This document shows, in pieces, positions 21,916 to 33,400 of a stretch of DNA of 64,000 bases. The position numbers and the translations under genes were made by a program. The first letter of the stretch is position 1; every line of letters starts with the position of its first letter. The notes beneath the pieces were generated by a model. That model searched no databases. It saw only the letters and a list, made by a program, of their open reading frames with translations, and was not told the DNA's origin. Origin of the DNA: Crossaster papposus (taxonomy: Eukaryota > Echinodermata > Asteroidea > Velatida > Solasteridae); assembly GCA_037893245.1 (NCBI GenBank), contig JBAIAA010000519.1, forward strand, positions 1,178,001 to 1,242,000, given 5' to 3'.

Positions 21916-24098
21916 CAGGCCCGTAAGACACTTTTTTCAAAGGGGGGTGTTTTCAACAACAACCAAAAAGTCAAAAAAAAAATTTCCCTTCGGAAACACG
22001 CTCATTCTCTTATTTTAATGTTCCATTATGGTGTCATAGTTTACCTTTCTTGTTGGTCGACGCACAGAAATACCGGAAGTAGTTTTTGACATGATTCTAC
22101 AACAATCTTAACAACCTTCCACCACCAGTCCGTTGACGAGTTGCAGCGTGTGATCACGTGACAAAACATGGTCACGTGTGTAAATAAGTGTACAAGGAAA
22201 TGAGAAAACACCGTTTATTTCCCTTCTATCCTTTTAATTCCAAGTCGTGATTTGCATAAATAGACTAAGTAACACCGTTATGTCAGATTATTGTTTCAAA
22301 ACCATGTCTTAATCAGTACTAAAAATCCGGGTTAAAAATCAACTGTCGTAGCAACACTAAAGCACATGTCCGTTCGTGCATAATAAGTATGCGCAGTAGT
22401 CTGTTTGCGCATTAATGACGTCAGCCTAGCCCTTAGTTGGAACTTTGAGGAACATTGTAGCAAATGCATAAATGGTGTTAGGAAGTTACAATGGATCAAA
22501 CTGTAGAGACTACTACAAACTGTAGTTGCTTAAGTCAATTAGGTTGTTTCTCTCTCTGCTTTGAGTACTCATGTACAACCACAGACTTGGCTTTAATAAG
22601 TCTATCACACATAAGACGTCACATGACATCGATATCCCACACACATTCGCACTCGGAAAACAACAAGTACAAATATCCTAACATGGAAACCCCGGCCATC
22701 TCGTTTGTTTAAACAAATAAAAACCTGAACGCACATCAGCAAATCTGTAATTTGGAACACAAATAACCCGCAGACGGGATTATTCCACCTACAATACATT
22801 ATAACATTTGAAACAAACCAGCCACAACGTAGCCGCTATACTCATAAACAAAGGGCCGACCAAAACATATTTGTCCAAATACCGCACACGGTTTGACCAT
22901 ATGTTTCTTTTTCAAACACCAAAAAAAACGTCTCTTTCCATCACCGCACACGGTTAGATGTTTTGATTTTTTCTTAAACAACTATCAAAAGATAGAAGAA
23001 AAAATTATCTAAAAGCCCATACCTCATTTAACTATTTTCCAAAATAGGAAAATATAAATAATGGCTTTTTCAAACAAAAAACAAACACACTTTTAGCCCA
23101 AATCCACAACATGAGTTCACAACCCATGCTCTGTTTTCCGCTCTATCGCATCCGAGCACCCATTGGATAATAAGATGACCAATCACAACACGGTATCATC
23201 CACCGGGCCACGCCGTTTTGCACGCTACCCATCTTACGTACGCAAACTGTACATATATACCCCAGAGAATACCAACAAAACCAGGGAAACATCCCTCCTA
23301 AAACATCTCATCAACCAAAACAAACCAAACGGTTTTTCTTGCCTACAATGTGCCCCACAATCCGAATATATTCATTATATTCATATACAATTTCCGCATA
23401 GGAAAGCCATGGCAAGAAATAAACCGAAAAAAGGTAACAATGAGATCACTTAACCAACAAATATCAAACCTCTTCTCTGGCAAATGCGAACGCAAAAACG
23501 CCAATTCCAATCAGCAACCGAGCCATAAACAACCGGACCGTAACAATTAAAACACCAAGCAGTAAAAAAACACAGTTGTAACCCAACATACTGCTCTCTA
23601 TACAAGAGAAATAATACGGACCCAATATAAATAATATGGCTAAGTTCCAAATACCTGGAATTCACGTTCATTGATTGTAACCACACCAAACCCACACACC
23701 TTGCGAGTTAGACCCGATTCCTTACCATGGAATCACCTACCTGCAACTGACGAGTGTCATAACAGTAAAGACACGAAAGCACTGCTATTGCTAACACAAG
23801 AGAATTTGCGATTACAATTCTCCCCTCGCACCCCAAATAAAATCACATTTGATTTATCTTATACCATACGGTCATCTAGTCTTTAGTGTTCGCCCACTCC
23901 ATTTATTTCGGACATAACGGGCCTAGACTATTTCGTGCTTAAATTAAGCCATACAAGTCACAGAGAGAGGAATGTCACTGGATGGGAAAGCGCCATCATT
24001 CTCTTAACCAAAAACGCAATTTTTACCTTAAAAAAAAAAAAAAAAAATTTCAAAGGGGGGGCGTTCGCAACCGTCGCCCCCCCCATCTGACGGGCCTG
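21916..24098. mobile_element. hAT-like non-autonomous transposon inside MCT-A exon 1
   Basis: Ends begin CAGGCCCGTAAGAC and, on the other side inverted, CAGGCCCGTCAGATGG, each followed by a G-rich subterminal run. The element is flanked by the 5-bp direct repeat CACGG (21911-21915 and 24099-24103); removing the element and one repeat restores the exon exactly as in B-D. CAG-starting ends with G-rich subterminal tracts resemble hAT-type non-autonomous elements, but a 5-bp rather than 8-bp duplication leaves the superfamily open. The 2.1-kb interior has no recognisable transposase; it is A/C-rich on the plus strand with several repeated CGCACACGGTT words (near 22883 and 22943). Confidence 0.88.
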
Positions 24099-24125
24099 CA
24101 CGGGCTGAACGCCAGTCGGTGTCAT

Positions 24126-25919
24126 TTCTGGAAGCTATATTGGCAGACTGATGAAACGCAACCTCTTTATCCCGTGTTTACGAACACGTGCCGCGAGCAG
24201 CAACGGGGTAGTTTAGTTTTAATAGCGATATGCACTTGGACGCGGCTCGCGACTGTTCTTGATCGTTATGGAAGGTTGACCATGGTTTGAGCTATGGTTG
24301 AGTGCGTATAAAGTATAGGGATAAGAGGGGGGGGGGGGGTACCCCTCTGCCACATATCGTGCTGGGTATAAGAAAAATACAACAATTATAGCAGGGTCGA
24401 ATGTAGGGTCGAACAAAGTGAAATTGTTCAATCTACAACTCGGAATTGTTTTAATCGACACGGAACACGCACTAGACGAGTAAAAAAAAGTGACCGAATT
24501 TGAAGGGAAAAAAATATTTGGCTCACTCCAATATAGATATATATGTGTATATATATTTTTACGCGGATATAAGGTACATTTTATTGACTTGCAAAAAACG
24601 AAATACGAAAATCGCCATTAATATTTCGGGGGAAAAGTGTTCACTTGTTCCCAATTCTAAATGCAAAATCTGACAATGCAAATAAGGTTTTTAGTCTTAC
24701 ATTCAATTATTAAAATCTCATTTGTATTTTAATTCAACAGCTTCCAATGGTATTTCATGCACATGCATAACTTCTGGTAGCTAGATCCATTTTGGTAATT
24801 CTTGTTTCCAAATGAGTGATTGGTGTATCAAATTTAATTGCTTTTTATGGAAACTTTAATTTAATTGATTGAACATCTGCTGTGTACAGTTGCTGTTTAA
24901 TTTCGGGATTGTGACATGCGTCGGTCCCAATACAGTTATAACTATACACTAGTACATGTCCTATACGGCGATATGCATTTTAGGACAGGCCTACAAGCTT
25001 TTTGGTGCAACCGCAGTTACGACATGTCTTAGGGTTGTCCTAAATTTCTTACCTTACGACAAGCATATAGGACATGTTTGGTGCAACCGGCCTCAGGTCA
25101 CTTCTGGTAAAAAGAATGTGAAAAAAAACACTGAGGTACAACGAGGCTACAATGTACTGCACTACCAGTGGGGCTTATTGACGGCACTGCGCGCACATTC
25201 CATATAGCGTGAACTATAGAGTATTATCCATTCTTTGATACACATTGTGTTCCGTTTGGTTGACACGGTATACTAGCAATACAGTGTGTTTATTTACTTG
25301 ATGATAGACAGCAATGGTGTTCAATATCATTGTGTTGATAATGATGAGTTATTGTATTGGCAATGATGAGTTTATCGTGCTGGTAACTGAACGATGAGTT
25401 ATCGTGCTGGTAATGATGAGTTTCTGTCTAACAAGCATATTGGCTATAGTATTGTCGTGCAGATGTATTACCGATACTCCATAGCCTATCTGATCACCAT
25501 ATGCATAAATATACGTGTTTGTAACTCAATATTAAAACGCAAATCCACATACTCTAGTGACCTCGTGGCATCGCCAGGTTAGACGGAACGAAGAGGTTTT
25601 TTTTATATAAGGAAACGAAGAAATACCACATGCTTGCACTAGTATAACCCATGAATAATCAGTGTAGAGATTGTTAGTTTGTAAAAAAGAGAAGAAGAGT
25701 CCAACCATAGGCCCTATGGGTCAAACTTCCCACGTACATAACGAGAACAGTCGAGCAGCGCGCACTAAATATCTATATTATTTATAATCCTCAAGATGGG
25801 ACATGGTTGGGGACATGGTTGGGGGCCATCTTGTGGACGGTTCCCCGTGTGCCGTGTACCTGTTTGCGCGCAGAGGATGGGAGGGAGCCCGTCTATTCAG
25901 TGCCGGGACCTGCATATGA
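24126..25919. other. Upstream flank of MCT-A; duplicated at ~40320-41860
   Basis: No gene seen. Sequence from about 24290 to 25795 is a close copy of 40320-41845 upstream of MCT-B, so the A and B duplication units extend this far. It includes a partial MITE (24290-24363), a GGTGCAACC/TTACGACATGTC-rich palindromic stretch at 24990-25090 resembling an inverted-repeat element, and tandem GATGAGTTAT words around 25330-25425. MCT-A 5' untranslated sequence and promoter, if any, should lie just above 24125, but I cannot place them. Confidence 0.6.
24290..24363 (+). mobile_element. MITE family copy, 5'-truncated
   Basis: Right half of the ~175-bp MITE described at 25920-26094, from GAGTGCGTATAAAG through a poly-G tract to GTACCCCTCTGCCACATATCGTGCT. 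The left end is missing. Confidence 0.75.
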
Positions 25920-26094
25920 AGCGCGATATGTGGCACAGAAAACCCCCCTCTTCTTTTGTGTTGACCATTGTGTTCCCGGAATCTCAGGAATTCCTTTTAG
26001 GTTTCAAGGGGGGATGGGTTAGGTTACAATAGTGTTGAGTGCGTATAAAGTATAGGGGTAAGGAGGGGGGTACCCCTCTGCCATATATCGTGCT
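25920..26094 (+). mobile_element. MITE family, complete copy 1
   Basis: Starts AGCGCGATATGTGGC and ends with the inverted GCCATATATCGTGCT. Inside lie a C-tract, TTGTGTTGACCATTGTGTTC, CCGGAATCTCAGGAATTC, TATAAAG and a G-tract before GTACCCCTCTGCC. The C-tract near the left end and the G-tract near the right end lengthen the palindrome. Other copies: 24290-24363 (partial), 26218-26455 (right end lost), 40200-40387, 41870-42049 (inverted) and 42161-42318. Confidence 0.85.
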
Positions 26095-26217
26095 GGGTAT
26101 AGGGACCTGGGCCGCGCCATTTTTGGTGTGGTGTCCTGTTTGCCCGGCGCGGTATGGCGTGGGGTAGCAGACGTGGGAGCCCGTCGTTTGCACGGGCCCC
26201 TACGTCTGCATATTAAT

Positions 26218-26455
26218 CACAATATGTGGCAGAGAACGCCCCCCTCCCCCCTCCCCTCTTTTATGTTGACCATTGTGTTCCCGGAATCTCAGAAATTCTT
26301 TTTAGGTTTCAAGGGGGATGTGTTAGGTAACAATAGTGTGAAGTGTGTATAGGGTATTGGGATAAGAGGGGGTGGGGGAGGGGGTGGGAAGAAGGGGGTG
26401 GGGGAGGGGGTGGGGGGAGGGGGAGGGGGGGGGAGGGAGAGGGGGGGGGGGGGGG
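26218..26455 (+). mobile_element. MITE family copy with expanded G-rich right side
   Basis: Left end (ACAATATGTGGCAGAG) and body match the MITE, but in place of the right terminal repeat there is a G/A/T-rich expansion about 90 bp long. It ends directly at the next repeat block, so the right terminus is lost. Confidence 0.78.
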
Positions 26456-26457
26456 GG
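26365..26457 (+). repeat. Polypurine G-rich low-complexity tract
   Basis: About 90 bp of G runs broken by single A or T, with at least a dozen runs of three or more G. It could form G-quadruplexes or triplex DNA, and appears to be an expansion of the MITE G-tract. Length may be unreliable in assembly. Confidence 0.9.
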
Positions 26458-27420
26458 TAAAACAGATCGAAACCGAGTCTGGTCGAGTCGGGTCACCTTA
26501 ATGTCAAAAACTATGCTAAAATGTTTTGAGCTACAATGTAAATTTGACACAAACAGCATAACTTTATGAATGCAGATTTTATTATTTCTATTATCAGTGA
26601 TATAATTTATGTGCATTAACATTTATTTTAGCAAAATGTATGTCTTATTTAAAATCATTTGTTTTTGGCAATGTTAGAAGCGGGTATACATTGTAATTCA
26701 ATATTTACAATAATTTAATGCCAAAAAACTATGCCAGAGACATCAAGCAAAGATAACACAAACTTGATTTACTTTTATAATAAATCTCAATGGTTTGCAC
26801 ACATTATCACGAAGCCTTTTCCAATGACGTCATTTTCGACCAATGAGGACACAGGAAGACAATGGACGTCATGGCGGAATGTTCCGTTCGTTACTTTCTG
26901 GTAAACACCAAGAAATCAAATTTAAATAAAAAAGGCAATTTGTTTTCATAAACATTTGTTGACAACTAAAAAATGATGTTAAAACATGCAAAATTATTGT
27001 TTTCAACAGTTTCATTAAAAAAAGCATTAATGACGCTGTACTACAACCCGAACATATTGCCGCGTATGGCTACAATAACTATTTAGGTCACCTCCCCACT
27101 AAACGTAATTTCATATCGTAAATTCATGTCCTATACTAATGCGTAAGTTGTGATGTTGCAATTGTTGAGTCGTATTTTTTTAAGACATCGATGGTGCAAC
27201 CCATTTTCGTTCGTAACTTTAGTACAGCACTTAAGACTGTTACTAGTGTTAGTGCAACCGGGCCCTGAAAACCTAAGTGTCTTCCACTAATTGTGGTGTA
27301 GACACGCCCGTTTATGCTAAGTGGCCTAGTCGTCGACCCGATGGACAAAAAAACCACGCTACTGGACCTAATAATTCATCAGAAATAGTCAGAATTGTTT
27401 AGTCTGGGAACCAAACTCCG
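26456..27420. repeat. Intergenic duplicated block downstream of MCT-B (short form)
   Basis: Copies of this block precede the 3' end of C (about 45155), D (about 53290) and E (about 61020), beginning with AAACAGATCGAAACCGAGTC. It has no coding frame. At 26820-26880 are a palindromic CRE (TGACGTCA), a CCAAT box (GACCAATGAGG) and ATGGACGTCATGGCGG. From about 27050 a GTGCAACC-rich stretch runs to about 27270; an inverted copy lies at 35440-35740. B and D carry the short form; C and E have two extra segments (about 590 and 470 bp). Confidence 0.8.
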
Positions 27421-30400
27421 TCAGCCAGGTGAGGGCGCCTTCCTCTTAGCGTACACAGCCTCCGCGATGAACAAAGGAATGGACAACAAGATGACTCCGC
27501 CGAACAACAAGAACGAAATGCTGAAACTCCCCGTCCACTCATAAATCCAACCTGAAAGTGAAAACCAAATTCAGTTTAATATAAAAAAAACCACGTAAGC
27601 TGCTGTAATATCGTAGACAAAAAACTAGTCTGGTTCCCTGCCCTTACGATTTCTATTATGCCTAGATTTCTAAATTGTAAGTCCGGTAGCCGCCGGCGAC
27701 AAAAATGGATAATGACGCACTGCACTGCGTAGCTATTTTAAGATGATGCAAATGATGCAAAAATTCACATTTTCTAAAAAAGCCACAACGCCTAAACAAC
27801 TCTTTTTGGAGCAGTTTTTAAAAAATTCACCCGTGAGTGAACTATCTTTCTTTTCCATTTAGGGAGAATGTTTTGTCTGGTGTTTTTCTTTTTGCCAATG
27901 CAAGTTTCGATTTTTATGCAAACAAAAAAAGAGAATCTATATCGATGGGCTTTATTTTGTTAACGTTATTACCTTACAACCTCTTAACTCTCGGAAACAC
28001 TCGGACATCGCGAACGTTAACGATAATACCCGACCGTCAATCACTTCGTATTTAGAAAACTTCGGACATTTTCGGAAAAAGGCAACATTCCTCTTTCTAT
28101 GCGCCTATAAACGGCGGCCGCGTGGTCCAGGGCCTGATGAACGGGGTAATAATCGCAAAGCGCTTTGACATCGTTAATACGATGGAAAGCGCTATAAGCA
28201 CAATGGTGATTATGATTATAAAAGAGACATGGAAGTGTCGCACATATTGGAGCCAGAATAGAGTCAAATTTTACCCTGAATAATGCCAGACCAAACTGAA
28301 CCACGACTCCTAACCCTATATATACCCCTAAACCTTAACCCTAACACTGACAATGAAGGTTTTCGATTATCTATCCTATTTAGAGTGTAAACGAAGAAGT
28401 TCGCACCTGCTGCTAATCCACCGAGTGCTGCAGTGATTCCCACGAAAAATCCTTGCCAGCACAGGATACTGATATACCGGTCGTCGGTCGAGAGAAACCG
28501 CAACATGACATCAACAGCTTGGAACATGAAGGAGAAGCCAAGGCCAACAAGTCCAGTCAAAACCAACTGTGCGATGAACGGTCTCATGAAGGCGTCTAGG
28601 AAAAACGATGCAGACGCGACGATCGCCCCGAAACACCCCAAAAATGTCATGTTTGGCTTCACGCCGACATGCTGCAAGAGAGGCGCCACAAACTTGCCGA
28701 TGATGTTACCCAACCCGTAGGCAGTGGGAAGAAAGGACGACTGGGTCTCGCTCAGACCCTGAAACTGCCCGTGTGATACGACGTACACCAACCACGCGAT
28801 GTAGGCAGAAGTGCCCGTTAACCTTCCGGAAACTATCAAGATGAATCTGACATCTTTTAGCAACGCCAGATCGCATGCCTGGGTAAGACCCTGGCAACAC
28901 TCACCAAGCCTTCGTTTACAAAGACCCGAGTGGCTTTTTTCATCGGAGGTATTGGGTTTAGCATGACTGCAAGCCGTCTCTTCTTCCCTTGTATCGATTC
29001 CTTCCTCGTCGGTTACCGACACCTTCTGGTACTGATCACCGTCTGGTGGGGACAAAGATGGATCCCGTCGCACTAGCATAGCACACGCAACCAGATGAAA
29101 TGAGACACCTCCAAGTAGAAGCGAGGCCCCTCTCCAACCATAGGTGTCCAGTAGTATTTGTGTAACTGGCCCATAGACCATCATACTCAGAGGGAAACCC
29201 ATCGTTGCTATTCCAACAGCTAACGGATAGTTCTCTTTAAAGTACGAGGCCATTACGGCAAAGCTGAGGACGAAACCGAACGCCGAACCGATACCTGCAA
29301 AACAATAAAGCCAGAAAGTAAAACAGGTCAGAGGTCGAGCTTCCAGAATTCTTGCTGGCCAGCTAAAATACCTTTCATAATTTCTATGTTCTGCAAAGCT
29401 CAGTGAACAAAATAATAAAATCTTTAAATTTAAGGTTTAATAACGTGTTGGACCACTTTCTCATTCGATTACACAAAAGTAACCGGTTTAGCTTATGGAG
29501 CGTCGGACTGAGGATCGCAAGGTCTGCGGTTCAAGTCGGCTCCCAATTACCCAGCGTGGAGTGACTTGGAGTTGAAGACAGGTGCGACGCTCTGCTCAAC
29601 AATTGATCTCCCTGGTGGAGCGCTTTGGAATGAAAATGGGATAGACTCCCTCGTTGTATAGCTGATACCGACAACAGGCCTCCACCAAATTACCTTACCT
29701 TACCTACACAACATCTTTTTCTTAATTTCGTTGATAAACCTTGCAGTGGTACAGCAATTTTAGACCGTCAATTACCGTTGTACGCAAACCTAGCCAATCA
29801 GGACTTGTGAGTGTTCATAAGGTCAGCGGTGCTTGCGTCCCATCCAATGAACTATCGGGACTGTACCTTAGCTTATTGTTATTCATAATATAAGGCCTGA
29901 CATAGTTAGTTGGGTCCAAAACATAAGTTCCGTGACCATTCTCTGGCTAGGATGGTTTGACGATGGATTTGACTTCTATGGCCCATTTATAAAGAAATTA
30001 GCCCCCCGGTCCCTCCCAAAAATCCCGGCATTTTTCGCTAGAGGGCTAAATCCAAGATGGCCGCCGGCGCCATCTTGGAAAATTAACTTTTGAACCAGAG
30101 CACCTATAATCATGTCTGAAAACACTTTTTTTTCGGGTAAGTGGATCCTGAGGATTCCGATTCCGACATCGGTTTGACAATATGACATCAATTTGACCCA
30201 GAAATCTAAGATGGCCGCCATCTGATAGAGGAAAAACATATTGTTGAAAGGGAACACCTAGAAACATGAATGAACACATTTTTTTCGGTTAAATCGTTGC
30301 GCTGATGCAATTTATGAAGGTCCTGGTCAGGAGTGAGCACCTAATGGCATAGGGCCATATCGGCTGGATTATTATGTGGGTACAAACGTATTTAGCACAA

Positions 30401-33400
30401 TGAAGGTCTGATTTAATTTAACAATGCACATTTTCTTTTCAGTTTGTGTCTTCGCTGAATACACCAATCAGCGTCACTACATAATCGTAGTGTTGGCACC
30501 AGATTAGTTTCTCTTGGTATAGTTTTGTATCACAAGCTTGATACTTCTTTATGTTATTATTTCCAGGTGATGCTGTGGTTTCAGTAGTTGTGTTGTGAAT
30601 TGAGAAATATCAGTTACAATCTCCCTGGTAATATTGGGTAAATGTGGTAATATCGTGTGACCTCAATGTACATGTTGACCCCAAGTGGGCGTGATAAACC
30701 TTGGTTAAACACATTTTTTCACTTTTTCTACATGAACGTTTATTTTGAGTAATAGCGATACGTTTCGGGTGTTTTCGTATAGATAATTGTGTAATATTTA
30801 TTTACTCCAAGTCTCAAAGAAACAAATTTGCCAAAAAGCCAACACACAAATAAATTTAAAAAAAATAATTGCAAACTGTGATTACAGACGGCGGTGATAT
30901 TAAGCACATATATAGCGTTTACTACACGCTAAGATTGTAGGAGTGGCAAGGTCAGAAGAGTCATTGATGTTTGTATGTGTATACATTGTAGTATTGTTCT
31001 GGTAGTATTATTAACCAATATGGGGTAAATGGGGTAAATGGGGTAATATCGGGTGGTAATAACGTGCAATGCCAGAAATATCAGTAACATTCTCCCTGGT
31101 AATATTGTGTATAATATCGGGTAATATCGGGTGGTAATAACAATGCAATGCCAAAAATAACGGTTACATTCTCTCTGGTAAATATGGGGAAAGGGGGAAA
31201 TATCGGGTGGTAATAACAATGCAATGTTGGAAATAGCGGTTACATTCTCTCTGGTAATATTGGGTAAATGGGATATTATCGGGTGTTATTAACGAAAATG
31301 CCGGAAATATCGGCAACATTCTCCCTGGTAACAGTGGATAAATGGAGTAATATCGGGTGGTAATAACAGGGAAATGTTGGTATACTATTTCCCCGTTGTT
31401 ACCCAGTAATAACTAGCGTTACAACCCGGGCAATATTGGTATGTTACCCAGTAATAACTAGCGTTATTACTCGATAACTAGCGTTATTACTCGTTACAAC
31501 CTGGGTAATATCGGGTAAAATGCCCAGTGGGTAGTGCGCCACCCCTCCCTGAAGCACCATCCCTCACCAATCGGACATGGTTGTGAGCTGGTGGGTGGTC
31601 GTTGTCGCCCTGTCCGCCACACGCGACCTGCTCTCCCGACGCATCTACCTCCATCAGGGCCAGCTGAAGAGAGCGAAGAAGATGAGCACGATTGGGATGA
31701 TGAGGAGGGAGATAATGATGTACAGAGGAGGGAGGATTCATCTGAATCTAATGATTCAGAATCTAGTGAGCCAGAATGCTCTGATTTAGACTGATCACAT
31801 CTCTCAATGTTATATTGATTAACCTGTTACGATGTTGAAACAATGTGTAGCATAAGACAAAAGCATAATTGGTGACTAATCCTAAATGGGTTTTAATTGC
31901 GTTGCACTGTGATGTCATTTGTCTTCTCTAAAAAAAACCTCCAAAAGAACAAATGATTTTGTATTGACATGCTTTTTATGGTTTCATCTGATAACTACAT
32001 GTGTTTAAGTTACAGCTACCGTATAACAAGGAGCTTATTTTAAAGGATAATTAGTTCTCTTGTCATTCATTTAGCTGCAACAGATTTTATACAGGTAGTT
32101 TGTTTTAATACTAACGAGTAATATTAAATAGTAAAGCAGTACCAAAATTAATGGGTTTGTCATTAACAGTTTTTGACCGAACTTAATTATGAATTTACCA
32201 CCCCGCCTCATAATCACAAATTGCCATCACTAAGCCTAGCATGTTTATTAGGCATGGACTCATAAGTAAAATAGCTATAATTGTTCCTTCCTTATGTACT
32301 GTATGAATGGAAAACCCCACATCTTCATTTACCGTTTAAACGTTATGTTTTTGTTCTATCTTATGGCAGCCATCTTAAATTTCTGGGTCAAAATGATTTC
32401 ACAGCATCAAACCGATGTCTGAATCGGAATCCTCGTGGTCGACTTACCCGAAAAAGTGTTTTTAGACATGATTGTATGTGCTCTAGTTCGAAAGTAAATT
32501 TTTCAAGATGGCACCGGCGGCCATCTTGGATTTGGCCCTCTAACGAAAAATGCCGGGATTTTTGGGAGGGACCGGGGGGCTAATTCCCTTATAAATGGTG
32601 CATAGAAGTCAAATCCATCGTCAAACCATACTAGCCAGAGAATTGTCACGAAACTTATGTTTTGAACCCAACTAGATAATAATAATAATAATAATAATAT
32701 GGATTTATAATGCGCACTTCTCCAGAAAACCGATCAAGGCGCCTACACAAAAAGAAAACAATATACAATAGAAAATGAAAAATAAACATAACTTAAATAA
32801 AACCCAATGAAAGTCTAAGTGAACAAGTGTATTTTTAGTTCACTCTTGAAGTTGTTGAGTGATGTTGTTTTGCGAAGTGAGACAGGGAGCTTATTCCATA
32901 GGACAGGAGCAGCTTTGGCGAAAGCACGGTCTCCGTAACGAATTGTTCTAGACCTTGGTTCTACCAGCAAGTGAGATCCAGCAGACCGTATAGCACGACT
33001 ACAGTACATGATTATTACAACATTAGCATACGCTCTCCTCCCGCCAGATGTGTACAATGGCGTTTGCAATGACAAGGTACAATGGGATACGTTACATGCC
33101 GGAAATTTCAATGGTACATTGTATTTTCAACATGTGGGTTGTCAGAATCAAACCATTTAAAATGCAGGGAACACGAACGCCTGCTAGTTACTTAAGCCAA
33201 GTACTAATAACCAAGCACTAGAGGTGTTTCTCAATGGTGCCCCTTGTACTTCAGTTATTACAGTCAGTGTGTTAACATTGAACCGTAAAATAGGAAGCCT
33301 TGGGCAATATTTTCGGACATATTAAATATTTCTGCATATTAAACAATAATGTATACATTTTCCGTGTTATGTTTTACAATAGAGTTGCGTTTGAGCCAAC

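Larger units (their letters stand above)
17467..24125 (-). pseudogene. MCT-A: SLC16-like transporter, exon 1 split by transposon
   Basis: Four-exon gene of the monocarboxylate transporter family: last exon 17467-17597 (stop TGA 17467-17469), exon 3 18322-19209, exon 2 21371-21514, exon 1 21727-21915 plus 24104-24125. All junctions fit GT-AG in phase 1. Family marks are the TM1 motif DHDKWGWVMVAVVF, the VMASYFKESYPLAVGIATMGFP segment of TM5, and a long charged cytoplasmic loop between the two halves (PPDGDQYQKVSVTDEEGIDTREEETACSH). A 2183-bp inverted-repeat element sits after about codon 9, flanked by a CACGG duplication. The insert is not a multiple of three and carries stops. The next in-frame ATG inside the exon (within TM1) would lose the N-terminus, so A is probably inactivated. 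Exons 2-4 remain open, suggesting a young insertion or rescue by another promoter. Confidence 0.85.
29907..32674. mobile_element. 2768-bp DNA transposon with ~340-bp terminal inverted repeats
   Basis: Left end (TAGTTGGGTCCAAAACATAAG) and right end (inverted TAGTTGGGTTCAAAACATAAG) match over about 340 bp (29907-30250 and about 32330-32674), including AAGATGGCCGCCGG words and GACCCAGAAAT. The interior has a degenerate ~78-bp tandem repeat (31010-31380) and a short acidic frame at 31534-31794. No transposase motif was found, so it is probably non-autonomous. The target duplication cannot be read because a LINE fragment abuts the right end. Confidence 0.86.

Noticed and set aside
22491..23886. 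Several 60-96-codon frames inside the exon-1 insertion of MCT-A
   Set aside because: No transposase or other motif; composition is that of A/C-rich non-coding DNA.
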